64,000 nucleotides of DNA from positions 186,001 through 250,000 of the forward strand of contig NZ_PGFF01000001.1 of NCBI RefSeq assembly GCF_002797715.1, read 5' to 3'. The position numbers were made by a program, and so were the translations under genes. Position 1 is the stretch's first letter. Every line of letters begins with the position of its first letter. Positions 1 through 8,409 of this stretch are shown in pieces. The stretch is from Diaminobutyricimonas aerilata. GTDB lineage: Bacteria; Actinomycetota; Actinomycetes; Actinomycetales; Microbacteriaceae. The notes under the pieces were generated by a model. The model searched no databases. It was not told where the DNA came from and worked only from the letters and a program-made list of their open reading frames with translations.

Positions 1-1151
1 ATCGACTCGGCGCCGCGCATGACGTTGATCGCGTTGAGGTAGAACTCACCGGCGACGCGGGCGGTCTGCTTGTCCTTCCCGTAGCTGAACATGCCGACGC
101 CCGGTACGAGCACGATCAGCGGATCCGCGCCCCGCATCGCAGGGCTCTCCGGCGTCGCGTACGCCTCGTAGTAGGAGCGGTAGTCCTCCCGGTATGCGTC
201 GTGCAGTTCCTTCAGACGCGCGATCGACTCCTCGACGGAGGAGCCTGCGGGCAGGTCGAGCAGCATCGGCTTGACCTTGGTGCGCAGGAAGTGGTCGGGG
301 CAGCTCGTGCCGAGCGCGGCGAGGCGCGGGTGCTCGGCCGCGGCGAGGAACTCGAGCACCTCGGGGGCGTCGGTGAAGTGCCCGACCATCGGCCGATCGT
401 GGGACGCGATCCCCCGGATGGTAGGGGCGAGCGCGGCCGCCTTGGCCCGGCGCTCGGCGTCGGGGAGGGCGCCGTAGCCGTCGAGCGGGGCGCCGAACGG
501 GTCCGGCCGGCCGTGCTCGTCGAGGTACCGCTGAGCGGTCTCGATGATCCACAGGCTGTTGCGCTCCGCCTCCTCGCTCGTGTCGCCCCACGCGGTGATG
601 CCGTGCCCGCCGAGGATGCAGCCGATCGCATCCGGGTTCTGCGCCTTGATGCCGGCGATGTCGAGGCCGAGCTGGAATCCGGGGCGGCGCCAGGGCACCC
701 ACACCACCTTGCCGCCGAACGCCTCGGCGGTGAGACGCTCGCCGTCGGCGGCGGTCGCGAACGCGATACCCGAGTCGGGATGCAGGTGGTCGACGTGCGC
801 CGCGTCGACGAGACCGTGCATCGCGGTGTCGATCGACGGAGCGGCGCCGCCCTTGCCGTGCAGGGTGTAGTCGAACGCGGCGACCATCTCGTCCTCCCGC
901 TCCACGCCGGGGTAGACGTCGACGAGGGCACGGAGCCGGTCGAGCCGCAGGACCGCGAGGCCCTTCTCGGAGAGGGTTCCGAGGTCACCACCAGACCCCT
1001 TCACCCACAGCAGCTCGACCGGCTGTCCCGTGACGGGGTCGATCTCCGACCCCTTCGCCGACGTGTTGCCGCCGGCGTAGTTCGTGTTGCGCGCGTCGGC
1101 GCCGAGGCGGTTCGAGCGCTCGATGAGCGCAGCGACGGTCTCGTTCGTCAT
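1..1151 (-). CDS. rhaEW: Bifunctional rhamnulose-1-phosphate aldolase/short-chain dehydrogenase (3' end off window)
   Basis: The 383 visible residues form a class II (zinc) aldolase domain: an N-terminal ARNTNYAGGNTSAKG glycine-rich segment, a central HVDHLHPDSG metal-binding stretch and a later GGHGITAWGD segment. In the fused family this domain splits L-rhamnulose-1-phosphate into dihydroxyacetone phosphate and L-lactaldehyde, and a C-terminal SDR domain oxidises the lactaldehyde. Full-length fusions are near 680 residues, so the SDR half should lie beyond the left edge. The frame is open to base 1. The ATG follows a GGGAAGA-type ribosome site. The gene is downstream of the esterase and rhaI on the same strand, as expected for a rhamnose operon. 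A stand-alone aldolase cannot be fully excluded because the C-terminus is not visible. Confidence 0.88.
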   Translation of the reverse strand, partial: MTNETVAALIERSNRLGADARNTNYAGGNTSAKGSEIDPVTGQPVELLWVKGSGGDLGTLSEKGLAVLRLDRLRALVDVYPGVEREDEMVAAFDYTLHGKGGAAPSIDTAMHGLVDAAHVDHLHPDSGIAFATAADGERLTAEAFGGKVVWVPWRRPGFQLGLDIAGIKAQNPDAIGCILGGHGITAWGDTSEEAERNSLWIIETAQRYLDEHGRPDPFGAPLDGYGALPDAERRAKAAALAPTIRGIASHDRPMVGHFTDAPEVLEFLAAAEHPRLAALGTSCPDHFLRTKVKPMLLDLPAGSSVEESIARLKELHDAYREDYRSYYEAYATPESPAMRGADPLIVLVPGVGMFSYGKDKQTARVAGEFYLNAINVMRGAES

Positions 1152-1198
1152 GAGGTGCTTCTTCCCTGCGTTGTAGTGCGGTCTGCGGATGCGGTGGC

Positions 1199-2017
1199 TC
1201 AGCGGGCGGGGGTGGATTCGCGGTCGCGGGCGAGCAGCCACGACTCCATCCGCCGGATGGTGCCGAGCCCGTCCGGGGTGTCGGGCCGGTTGAGGTGGCC
1301 GTGACGCGAGGCGGGCTCCGTCTCGACGACGACCTCGACACCCGCCTCCGCGAGCTGACGCGCGTACGCCTCGCCGGAGGTGCGCAGGTCGTCCTCGTCG
1401 CTGTTGACGATGTAGGTGGGCGGCAGGCCGGTCAGGTCGGCGAGCGGCGGGATCGCCTCGACCGGGGCCTCGGATGCGGGACCGCCGGTGTAGGTCTCGT
1501 ACATGCCGAGGATTTGCTGCGGGCTGAACCGGTACTCCGGCGCGATGCCGGCCATGACGCGTTCGAGCTCCGGGTCGTGCGGCGGCTGCACCGCGTGGAG
1601 CGTCGGGTAGGCGAGCAGCACGGTCGCCGGTTGCGGTCCGCCCGCGTCGCGCAGCCGCAGGGCCGCGCCCGCCGCGAGGTTGCCGCCGGCGCTCGCGCCA
1701 CCGAGGTGCACGCGGTCGATGCCGCTCTCCTCGGCGAGCCTGACGCCCCAGAGGAACGCCGCGACCACGTCGTCGGAGGGCACCGGATAGTGCACCGTGT
1801 CGCTCGCCAGGCGGTAGTCGACGCTCACCACGATGGTGTCGGTGTCTTGCGCGATGCGGGTGGAGACCCAGTGCGCCTCGGGCATGTCGAGGTCGCCGTG
1901 CTGGAACCCGCCACCGTGGTTCCAGACGAAGACGCGGCGCGGCCTCGCGGAACTGCGGTACACCCGCACGGGGATCGGTCCGTGCGGACCCGGCGCCGTC
2001 GTCTGCTCGACGCTCAT
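1199..2017 (-). CDS. Alpha/beta hydrolase-fold esterase (HSL/acetyl-esterase type)
   Basis: This 272-residue protein carries the marks of the hormone-sensitive-lipase-like esterases. It has an oxyanion HGGG motif at residues 34-37, nucleophile Ser109 in GASAGG, an Asp in the NSDEDDL segment (about 207-210) and His239 in SRHGHL. Such enzymes cleave short acyl esters in the cytoplasm. The open frame extends further upstream, but only the ATG at 2017 gives a family-like N-terminus, and the longer form would overlap rhaI. It sits 46 nt behind rhaI and before the aldolase, so it is probably co-transcribed. A role in removing acetyl groups from rhamnosides is plausible, but this is inference from position only. 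Confidence 0.85.
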   Translation of the reverse strand: MSVEQTTAPGPHGPIPVRVYRSSARPRRVFVWNHGGGFQHGDLDMPEAHWVSTRIAQDTDTIVVSVDYRLASDTVHYPVPSDDVVAAFLWGVRLAEESGIDRVHLGGASAGGNLAAGAALRLRDAGGPQPATVLLAYPTLHAVQPPHDPELERVMAGIAPEYRFSPQQILGMYETYTGGPASEAPVEAIPPLADLTGLPPTYIVNSDEDDLRTSGEAYARQLAEAGVEVVVETEPASRHGHLNRPDTPDGLGTIRRMESWLLARDRESTPAR

Positions 2018-2063
2018 CGCCGCCCGCCTCGGGGCGCAGCCCACCGCATCCGGGATTCCATGC

Positions 2064-3245
2064 TCAGGCGCCCCATCCGGCCTGGTCGCCGCCCACGCGG
2101 TCGGCCTCGATCTTCTCCTGGTAGCCGCTCTCAGCGTAGGCGCGCAGGGGGTTCGCGGGCAGCCCACGCGACTCGCGCCACTCCGCGAGGGCCGGGCGCA
2201 CGTCGGTGTAGAACGCGTCCATGAGCACCTCGTTGGCGCCCAGCACATCGCCGGCGTTCTGCGCTGCGGTGAGCGCGTCGCGGTCGACGAGCAGGGCGCG
2301 CGCGGTCATCTCCTGCACGTTGAGCACGCTGCGGATCTGGCCGGGGATCTTCTTCTCGATGTTGTGGCACTGGTCGAGCATGAACGCGACGCCGCTGTCG
2401 GCGCCGTACCCGCCACCGCGCACCACCTCGAGGATGATGCGGAACAGCTGGAACGGGTCGGCCGCGCCGACGATGAGGTCGTCGTCGGCGTAGAAGCGCG
2501 AGTTGAAGTCGAACGAGCCGAGCTTTCCGAGCCGCAGCAGCTGCGCGACGATGAACTCGATGTTCGTGCCGGGCGCGTGGTGACCGGTGTCGAGGCACAC
2601 GAACGCGCGGTCGCCGAGGGCGGCCACGTGGGCGTACGAGGTGCCCCAGTCCGGAACGTCGGTGTGGTAGAACGCCGGCTCGAAGAACTTGTACTCGAGC
2701 ACGAGCCGCTGGTGCTCACCGATGCGCTCGTAGATCTTCGCGAGGGAGTCGGCGAGGCGGTCTTGGCGGGCGCGGATGTCGTCCTGACCCGGGTAGTTGG
2801 TGCCGTCGGCGAGCCAGATCTTGAGGTCGCGCGATCCGGTCTCGCCCATGATGTCGATGCACTCGAAGTGGTGGTCGATCGCCTTCTGGCGCACCTTCGG
2901 ATCGGCGTGCGTGACGCTGCCGAGCTTGTAGTCGTCGTCCTGGAAGGTGTTCGAGTTGATCGTGCCGAGGCCCACGCCGAGGCTCTCGGCGTGGCTGCGG
3001 AGGGCGGCGTAGTCGTCGACCTTGTCCCACGGGATGTGCAGCGCGACCGTCGGCGCGAGCCCGGTGAGCTCGTGCACCTTGGCCGCATCCGCGATCTTCT
3101 CGAACGGGTCGCGCGGAACGCCCGCCTGGCCGAAGACCTTGAAGCGGGTGCCCGAGTTGCCGAAGGCCCAGGAGGGCAGTTCGATGGCCTGCTCGGTGAG
3201 GCGTGGGGCGATGTCGCCGAAAGAGGGCATGGTGCGAATCTCCAT
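2064..3245 (-). CDS. rhaI: L-rhamnose isomerase
   Basis: This 393-residue TIM-barrel enzyme resembles the Pseudomonas stutzeri-type L-rhamnose isomerases, not E. coli RhaA. It interconverts L-rhamnose and L-rhamnulose. Metal and substrate segments of the xylose-isomerase-like fold are visible: LEYKFFEP, CLDTGHH and FDFNSRFYADDD. Its length matches the actinobacterial family. Translation may start at 3245 or at the next ATG (3230, MPSFGD). It heads the minus-strand group with the esterase and aldolase/dehydrogenase, giving isomerase and aldolase steps. No rhamnulokinase is visible in the window. A 12-bp dyad at 3273-3284, shared with rhaM and the rhamnosidase, lies just upstream. Confidence 0.93.
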   Translation of the reverse strand: MEIRTMPSFGDIAPRLTEQAIELPSWAFGNSGTRFKVFGQAGVPRDPFEKIADAAKVHELTGLAPTVALHIPWDKVDDYAALRSHAESLGVGLGTINSNTFQDDDYKLGSVTHADPKVRQKAIDHHFECIDIMGETGSRDLKIWLADGTNYPGQDDIRARQDRLADSLAKIYERIGEHQRLVLEYKFFEPAFYHTDVPDWGTSYAHVAALGDRAFVCLDTGHHAPGTNIEFIVAQLLRLGKLGSFDFNSRFYADDDLIVGAADPFQLFRIILEVVRGGGYGADSGVAFMLDQCHNIEKKIPGQIRSVLNVQEMTARALLVDRDALTAAQNAGDVLGANEVLMDAFYTDVRPALAEWRESRGLPANPLRAYAESGYQEKIEADRVGGDQAGWGA

Positions 3246-3272
3246 TGATCGGGGGCGCTGGTTCCGCGCAAC

Positions 3273-3284
3273 TGAATCGTTTCA
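3273..3284. promoter_or_regulatory. Candidate rhamnose-regulon operator upstream of rhaI
   Basis: TGAATCGTTTCA is a near-perfect 6+6 dyad with a central CG, typical of LacI-family sites. It is followed by TTCC, exactly as in the copy before rhaM (20702-20713). It lies 28 bp upstream of the rhaI start. The binding regulator is not identified. Confidence 0.6.
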
Positions 3285-3376
3285 TTCCGGTGGGTGGTCC
3301 GTCAAGTCCGGGACCCGCGGGCGGCGGGCCGGCGCGGCGGGTGTTCGTCGCGCCGCTCGCAGGCGCCGCCAGGTCG

Positions 3377-3435
3377 GTTTCCCGTCAGTAGTCGCCCTGA
3401 TCGGCGCCGCGAAAGGGCGTCTACTGACGGGAAAC
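3377..3435. repeat. Palindromic intergenic repeat, TTTCCCGTC family, copy 1
   Basis: Two 22-bp arms, starting GTTTCCCGTCAGTAG and ending CTACTGACGGGAAAC, are inverted with one mismatch around a short loop. With the next element this fills most of the 357-bp gene-free stretch 3246-3602 between rhaI and the TIM-barrel isomerase gene. The transcript would form a strong hairpin. No coding signal is visible in the stretch. Confidence 0.7.
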
Positions 3436-3453
3436 GGCTCGCACGAGCACCCG

Positions 3454-3527
3454 GCGCCGATTTCCCGTCGCGAATTGCGGGTGTGGGCGGCGCGGACCCG
3501 CAATGTGCGACGGGAGATCGTCGGCGC
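3454..3527. repeat. Palindromic intergenic repeat, TTTCCCGTC family, copy 2
   Basis: The arms GCGCCGATTTCCCGTCGCGA (with TTGCGGGT beyond) and the inverted ACCCGCAATGTGCGACGGGA (with GATCGTCGGCGC beyond) pair over about 29 bp with few mismatches. The core TTTCCCGTCGCGAaTTGCGGG recurs at 20752-20808, so this is a dispersed palindromic family like REP elements, not a single terminator. Confidence 0.65.
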
Positions 3528-3602
3528 GGGCCGGTCCGGCGCGGATGTGGTCGGGTTGGATGCGGTGGTCGTCGCCACGGCGATGCGGTCGGCCGGCTGC
3601 GG

Positions 3603-4463
3603 TCAGGCGACCGGGGCGGGGATCGGACGCAGGTGCGGCGCGACGAGCGCGTCGAAGCGCTCCGCCGTGATGCGAGCGACGTCGGCGAACGGCGCGTCCC
3701 ACACGTACTGGTTGAAGATCTCGACCTCGATGTCGCCGGTGTAGCCGACCTCCTCCACGAGGGCGGTGATCGGGGCGAAGTCGATGTGTCCGTCGCCCGG
3801 GTAGCCGCGCGCGAGCAGTACGTCGGCGGGCAGCGGGGTGACCCAGTCGCACACCTGGTAGCTCGCGATGCGTCCCTCCGCGCCGGCACGCCGCACGGAC
3901 GCCTCGAGCGCCGGGTCCCACCACACGTGGAAGGTGTCCACCACGACGCCGACCTGTTCCGGCGCGAAGTCGGCCGCGAGGTCGAGCGCTTGTGCGAGCG
4001 TCGACACGACCGCGCGATCGGCGGCGTACATCGGATGCAGCGGCTCGATCGCGAGCGTCACGCCGGTGTCGCGTGCGTGGTCGGCGAGCTCGCCGAGCGC
4101 GTCGCGCACGCGGGATCTGGCGCCGATCAGGTCGCGCGACCCCTCCGGGAGTCCGCCCGCCACGAGCACGAGCGCCGGCGCGCCGAGCGCCGCAGCCTCG
4201 TCGAGCGCGCGGCGGTTGTCGTCGATCGCGGCGCGGCGCGTGGGGCCCTCCTCGATCGTGAAGAACCCACCGCGGCAGAGGCTGGAGACCCGCAGGCCGC
4301 TGTCGGCGACGCGGCGCACGGCATCCGGCACCCCGACCGCCTGCACGGGCTCGCGCCACAGGCCGATGCTCTCGTAACCGGCGGCCACCGGCACCGCGAG
4401 CGCCTCGTCGAGGTCGGCGTATTTGATGGTCGCCTGGTTGAGCGACAGGCGCGGATGCGTCAT
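3603..4463 (-). CDS. Sugar phosphate isomerase/epimerase (AP-endonuclease-2 TIM barrel)
   Basis: This 286-residue protein belongs to the IolE/xylose-isomerase-like TIM-barrel family. Segments fitting the barrel metal sites include IEPLHPMYA, VVVDTFHVWWD and YQVCDWVTP. Members isomerise, epimerise or dehydrate keto-sugars and inosose-like compounds; the substrate here is unknown. The start at 4463 is chosen because its ATG overlaps the TGA of the upstream DUF993 gene (ATGA). The open frame continues 12 codons upstream inside that gene, which is less likely. It is the last gene of a three-gene operon with DUF993 and a Gfo/Idh/MocA dehydrogenase, so it probably performs one step of a short sugar-catabolic pathway. 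Confidence 0.87.
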   Translation of the reverse strand: MTHPRLSLNQATIKYADLDEALAVPVAAGYESIGLWREPVQAVGVPDAVRRVADSGLRVSSLCRGGFFTIEEGPTRRAAIDDNRRALDEAAALGAPALVLVAGGLPEGSRDLIGARSRVRDALGELADHARDTGVTLAIEPLHPMYAADRAVVSTLAQALDLAADFAPEQVGVVVDTFHVWWDPALEASVRRAGAEGRIASYQVCDWVTPLPADVLLARGYPGDGHIDFAPITALVEEVGYTGDIEVEIFNQYVWDAPFADVARITAERFDALVAPHLRPIPAPVA

Positions 4464-5620
4464 CGGTGCACTCCATTCACGGTGAGCATCGAGTGCCAAC
4501 GGGCGGCAGCGAGCTCGGGTCGTTCGAGGGCGCCGGCGGCGTTCGCGAGCCGCACGATCTCGCTCAGGTGCGGCAGGCTGCGCGCGGAGTGCAGTCCGCC
4601 CACCATGGTGAACGCCGGTTGGTGTCCGTTGAGCCAGGCGAGGAACGCGACGCCCGTCTTGTAGAACCAGGTCGGCGCCGCGAAGATCTGCCGCGACAAC
4701 TCCTCGGTGGGGCCGAGGATGCGCGTGTAGGCCTCCGTGTCGCCGGCGTCAAGCGCCGCGATCGCGGCCGAGGCGTTCGGCGCGACCGCCGCGAACGCGC
4801 CGAGGAGGGCATCCGAGTGCCGTTCGCCGTCGCCCGCGATGAGCCCGACGTAGTTGAAGTCGTCGCCCGTGAAGAGCGTCGCGCCCTCGGGGAGTCGGCT
4901 GCGCACGGCGATCTCGGCGTCGGCGTCGAGCAGGCTCATCTTGATGCCGCGCACCTTCTCGAGATGCCGCTCGATGATCGCGACCACGGTGTCGGTCGCC
5001 GCCGGCACCTCGCGCGATCCGAAGTACCCGGCGAGGTTCGGGTCGAACGCCTCGCCGAGCCAGTGCAGCACGACCGGACCCGTCGCCCGCGAGAGCACGG
5101 CGTCATAGACGCGCTCGTAGTCGGCGGCGCTCTGCGCGGCGCGGGCGAGGTGGCGGCTCGCCATGAGCACGACCCCGGCGCCCTGCTCCTCGGTGAACTC
5201 GAGCTGCTCCACATAGGCGTCGATCACGCGCTCGAGGGGGATGTGCTCCTCGTCGACGTGGTCGGTGTTGACGCCCACGACGAGGTCGCCACCGACCTCG
5301 CGCGCCGCCTCGGCGCTGCGGCGGATGAGGTCACGGGTCGCCTGCGCATCCAGGCCCATGTTCCGCTGGGCGGTGTCCATCGCATCCGCCACTCCCAGCC
5401 CCCACGACCAGACGTGACGCCGGAACGCGAGCGTCGCGTCCCAGTCAATGTCGGCCGGATGTCCGGGCACGTTCTCACCGGCGATGCGCGGGACCACGTG
5501 GGCGGCGGCGTAGGCGACCCGCGAGGTGAGCGGGCGCGTCGGCCGGCGGAACGCGGGCGCCTCGGCGAGCGACTCCGTGCGTGTGGAGCCGTCGGCGTGC
5601 AGCAGCAGGAGGTCGGTCAT
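4460..5620 (-). CDS. DUF993 family, dihydrodipicolinate-synthase-like protein
   Basis: This 386-residue protein matches the DUF993 family in length and in typical segments (WDATLAFRRHVWSWGLGVADAMDTAQ reduced to its hallmark AMDTAQRNMG, LHWLGEAFDP, GIKMSLLDA, LFTGDDFNY, MVGGLHSARS). The Lys in GIKMSLLDA is a reasonable Schiff-base candidate by analogy with DHDPS-type class I aldolases, but this is inference. No reaction is established for the family. The ATG at 5620 overlaps the TGA of the upstream dehydrogenase (ATGA), and its own stop overlaps the next start the same way, so the trio is translationally coupled. A retro-aldol or hydrolytic lyase step on an oxidised sugar is the likely role. 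Confidence 0.88.
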   Translation of the reverse strand: MTDLLLLHADGSTRTESLAEAPAFRRPTRPLTSRVAYAAAHVVPRIAGENVPGHPADIDWDATLAFRRHVWSWGLGVADAMDTAQRNMGLDAQATRDLIRRSAEAAREVGGDLVVGVNTDHVDEEHIPLERVIDAYVEQLEFTEEQGAGVVLMASRHLARAAQSAADYERVYDAVLSRATGPVVLHWLGEAFDPNLAGYFGSREVPAATDTVVAIIERHLEKVRGIKMSLLDADAEIAVRSRLPEGATLFTGDDFNYVGLIAGDGERHSDALLGAFAAVAPNASAAIAALDAGDTEAYTRILGPTEELSRQIFAAPTWFYKTGVAFLAWLNGHQPAFTMVGGLHSARSLPHLSEIVRLANAAGALERPELAAARWHSMLTVNGVHR

Positions 5621-6777
5621 CCGTTGTCCCGGCCGACGAGGGGTAGGTCGACGCGCCGCGCCGACTCGGAGCTCTCGAGCCCCTTCTCGGCGAGCAACAC
5701 CCCGCGGGCGCCGGCGTAGAAGTCGTACGGGTGCGGGGCGTCTTCGACCACGTGGCGGATGAACTGCTCCCACTGCCGCTTGAACCCGTTCTCGGGGGTC
5801 TCGGCATCCGGCACCTCGAGCCAGTCGCCCGCGTAGTCGTGGGTCTCGGGCAGGTCGGGGTTCCAGGTGGGCCGCGGGGTCGCGTTGCGCGGCTGGATCT
5901 TCGCGCCGAACAGCCCCACCACGGCGCTGCCGTGGGTGCCGTCGACCTGGAACTCGACGAGCTCCTTGCGGTTCACGCGCACCGTCCAACTCGAGTTGAG
6001 CTGCGCGATCACGCCGCCCTCGAGTTCGAACACGGCGTACGCGGCGTCATCCGCGGTCGCCGGATACGCCGCGCCGGCCTCGTCGGTGCGCTCCGGGATG
6101 TGGGTGACGGCGCGCGAGTACACCGACTCGACGCGGCCGAAGAGGTTCTCGAGCACGTAGCTCCAGTGCGCGAACATGTCGACGACGATGCCGCCGCCGT
6201 CCTCCTTGCGGTAGTTCCAGCTCGGGCGCTGCGCCGGCGCCCAGTCGCCCTCGAACACCCAGTAGCCGAACTCGCCGCGCACGCTGAGGATGCGGCCGAA
6301 GAAACCGGAGTCGATGAGGCGCTTGAGCTTGAGCAGGCCCGGGAGGTAGAGCTTGTCGTGCACGACGCCGTGCTTGATGCCCGCGGCATCCGCCTTGCGG
6401 GCCAGCTCGAGCGCATCCTCGAACGTCTCCGCCGTGGGCTTCTCGGTGTAGATGGCCTTGCCGGCGGCGATCGCCTTCTCGATGGCGGCGACGCGCGCCT
6501 TCGTCACGAGGAAGTCGCCGTAGATCTGCCAGCGCGGATCGGCCAGCGCGGCGTCGAGGTCGGTGGTGTAGTGCTCGATGCCGTGCTTCGCGGCGAGTTC
6601 GGCGAGCTTCGACTCGGTGCGCCCGACGAGCAGCGGCTCGACCTGCACGAGGGAGCCGTCGGAGAGGCGCACACCGCCCTGGTCGCGGATCGCGAGGATC
6701 GACCGCACGAGGTGCTGCCGGTAGCCCATGCGTCCGGTTGCGCCGTTCATGATGATGCCGATGGGGGCGTGGGCCAC
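5617..6777 (-). CDS. Gfo/Idh/MocA-family oxidoreductase
   Basis: This 386-residue dehydrogenase has an N-terminal nucleotide-binding segment (IIMNGATGRMGYRQH) and the family's EKP motif (YTEKPTAETFEDA), followed by the alpha/beta substrate domain (EDGGGIVVDMFAHWSYVLE). Such enzymes oxidise or reduce sugars, inositols or their derivatives with NAD(P). The GTG at 6777 is chosen because GGGAG lies correctly in front of it; a longer frame to 6840 would cover the operator. It is the first gene of the DUF993 operon, so oxidation is probably the first step of that pathway. A LacI-type operator (6818-6833) sits 40 bp upstream. Confidence 0.9.
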   Translation of the reverse strand: MAHAPIGIIMNGATGRMGYRQHLVRSILAIRDQGGVRLSDGSLVQVEPLLVGRTESKLAELAAKHGIEHYTTDLDAALADPRWQIYGDFLVTKARVAAIEKAIAAGKAIYTEKPTAETFEDALELARKADAAGIKHGVVHDKLYLPGLLKLKRLIDSGFFGRILSVRGEFGYWVFEGDWAPAQRPSWNYRKEDGGGIVVDMFAHWSYVLENLFGRVESVYSRAVTHIPERTDEAGAAYPATADDAAYAVFELEGGVIAQLNSSWTVRVNRKELVEFQVDGTHGSAVVGLFGAKIQPRNATPRPTWNPDLPETHDYAGDWLEVPDAETPENGFKRQWEQFIRHVVEDAPHPYDFYAGARGVLLAEKGLESSESARRVDLPLVGRDNG

Positions 6778-6817
6778 GAGACTCCCTTGTTCGTTCGTGC
6801 GGTTGCTCAGAGTGTAT

Positions 6818-6833
6818 GGGTAACCGCTTTCCC
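6818..6833. promoter_or_regulatory. LacI-type operator before the DUF993 operon
   Basis: GGGTAACCGCTTTCCC is a dyad of the GGnAAnCGnTTTCC class with a central CG. Nearly the same sequence (GGGTAATCGCTTTCCC) precedes the DUF6807 gene at 8462-8477, so one LacI protein, perhaps the one at 7324-8358, may control both. Confidence 0.6.
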
Positions 6834-6968
6834 ATCGCAATGGTGAGGTGAGCGGCGGGGCGGGCGCCGGTGGTCGCGGCCTCTGGTCGTGCGTCCGACG
6901 GCGCCCCTCGGGGTTGCGCGAGTCGGACGTTCCGGATGCCTGTCAACGGTGCTGCTCGCGAGGTCGCT

Positions 6969-7282
6969 GTGTCGGAAATTCAGGAGTTCCTGGGCCGCTC
7001 GCTCGCCTCTGGCGCGGAGATCCGCTGCCCCGCGGGTCGACACCCCTGAATTTCCGACACCTCGCCGCCCGGAGCCGCGCGGCCTGACGACGCCCGCCCG
7101 GCGTTCTCGACTGCCGACGGAAGCCGCATCGATGACAAGTCGCGATGTCGGAAACTCAGGAGTTCCGCGCAGCGGAAGCCCGAAACCGCCCCACCAGCGG
7201 CGCCGCGCGCGTGGAAACCCCTGAACTTCCGACACGGCTCCGGAGGTGCGCCGCGAGGGTTGGAACTCCTGAGTTCCGACAC
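6969..7282. repeat. Array of five alternating inverted GTGTCGGAAAYTCAGGAGTTCC elements
   Basis: Five copies lie in the 546-bp gene-free stretch 6778-7323. Forward copies are at 6969-6990 and 7145-7166. Inverted copies are at 7045-7060, 7220-7235 and 7262-7282. The first pair matches over 16 bp without error. The last copy contains the perfect palindrome GGAACTCCTGAGTTCC. The alternation forms hairpins of 60-75 nt loops, like bacterial interspersed mosaic elements. Codon-like frames across it look accidental. Confidence 0.7.
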
Positions 7283-7323
7283 CCCCGCGGGGCGCGGTGC
7301 GAGGAGCGCGGTGCAACCCGGGG

Positions 7324-8358
7324 TCAGCGGCGGGGCGGGGTGCTCTCGCGCACGACCACCTCGGATGCGACGGTCTCCGTGCGGTCACCGCCCTCGTCCG
7401 GCTCGCGCAGCGCGAGGCGCATCGCGCACTCGCCGACCTCCACGAGCGGCACGCGCACCGTCGTGAGCGGCGGGGTCACGTCGCGGGCCGTCGAGATGTC
7501 GTCGTATCCGGCGACGGCGAGATCCTCGGGGAGGCGCACGCCCGCATCGCGGAACGCGGACATCGCGCCGATCGCCATCACGTCGTTGACCGCGAACACG
7601 AGTTCGATGTCGTCGACGCCGCGCGCGAGCAACTCGCGCCCCGCCTCGTAACCGCCGTCGCGGGTGAAGGGTGCCCGCACGACGCGGTCATCCGGCAGGT
7701 CGAGGCCCGCGGCCCGCAGCCCGTCGCAGAACCCGTCGACCCGATCATCGGATGTGCGCAGCGCCGCCGCCCCGGCGATCGCCGCGAAGCGACGGTAGCC
7801 GAGTTCGACGAGCCGCTCCGCGAGAGCCCGGGCTCCTTCGCGGTTCGCGAGGGCCACCGTGTCGAAGGGCAGTTCGTGCTGGCTGATGAGCACGACGCGT
7901 CCGCCGGACTCGGTGAAGCCGCGCAGCTCCGCCTCGAGCGCGTGGTCGTCGGCGCCGGTGAAGCGGCTGCCGGCGAGGATGAGCACCCGCGGGCGCTGCC
8001 CCCGGATGACGCGCACGAGAGCCAGCTCCCGGTCGTTGTCGCGGTCGGTCACGGCCATCGTCACGACGAGGTTGGCGGCCTCGGCGGAGCGCACCACACC
8101 GGATGCGATGGACGAGAAGTAGGGATCGGCGATGTCCGCGACGAGGAGCGCGACCGTGGAGGTCGCGCCGCGCGCGACGGCCTGCGCCGAGAAGTTGGGC
8201 CGGTAGTCGAGCTTCTCTGCGGCGGCGAGCACGCGAGCGCGGTAGGCGTCGTTCACGCGACGGGTCGAGCCGTTCAGTGCCCGGGATGCGGTCGCGAGCG
8301 AGACGCCCGCCTCGCGCGCGACGTCGTGCAGCGTCGCCGCTGAGCGGGGCATGGGCAC
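7324..8358 (-). CDS. LacI-family transcriptional regulator
   Basis: The protein (about 344 residues) starts with a LacI helix-turn-helix (TLHDVAREAGVSLATASRALNG) followed by a periplasmic-binding-protein-like effector domain ending in the usual DLAVAGYDDI and PPLTTVRVP segments. It should bind a 14-16-bp dyad and respond to a sugar. The start is uncertain: AAGGAG at 8369-8374 favours GTG at 8358 (10 nt spacing), while ATG 8352 or GTG 8364 are also possible. It is divergent from the DUF6807/Gfo-Idh/ABC operon, and the gap between them holds two LacI-type dyads, so it probably controls that operon and itself. The inducer is unknown. Confidence 0.92.
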   Translation of the reverse strand: MPMPRSAATLHDVAREAGVSLATASRALNGSTRRVNDAYRARVLAAAEKLDYRPNFSAQAVARGATSTVALLVADIADPYFSSIASGVVRSAEAANLVVTMAVTDRDNDRELALVRVIRGQRPRVLILAGSRFTGADDHALEAELRGFTESGGRVVLISQHELPFDTVALANREGARALAERLVELGYRRFAAIAGAAALRTSDDRVDGFCDGLRAAGLDLPDDRVVRAPFTRDGGYEAGRELLARGVDDIELVFAVNDVMAIGAMSAFRDAGVRLPEDLAVAGYDDISTARDVTPPLTTVRVPLVEVGECAMRLALREPDEGGDRTETVASEVVVRESTPPRR

Positions 8359-8409
8359 GCGCACGGGGCTCCTTCCGCAGGCCACTTCTCGCGAATGCTA
8401 GCAGGATGG

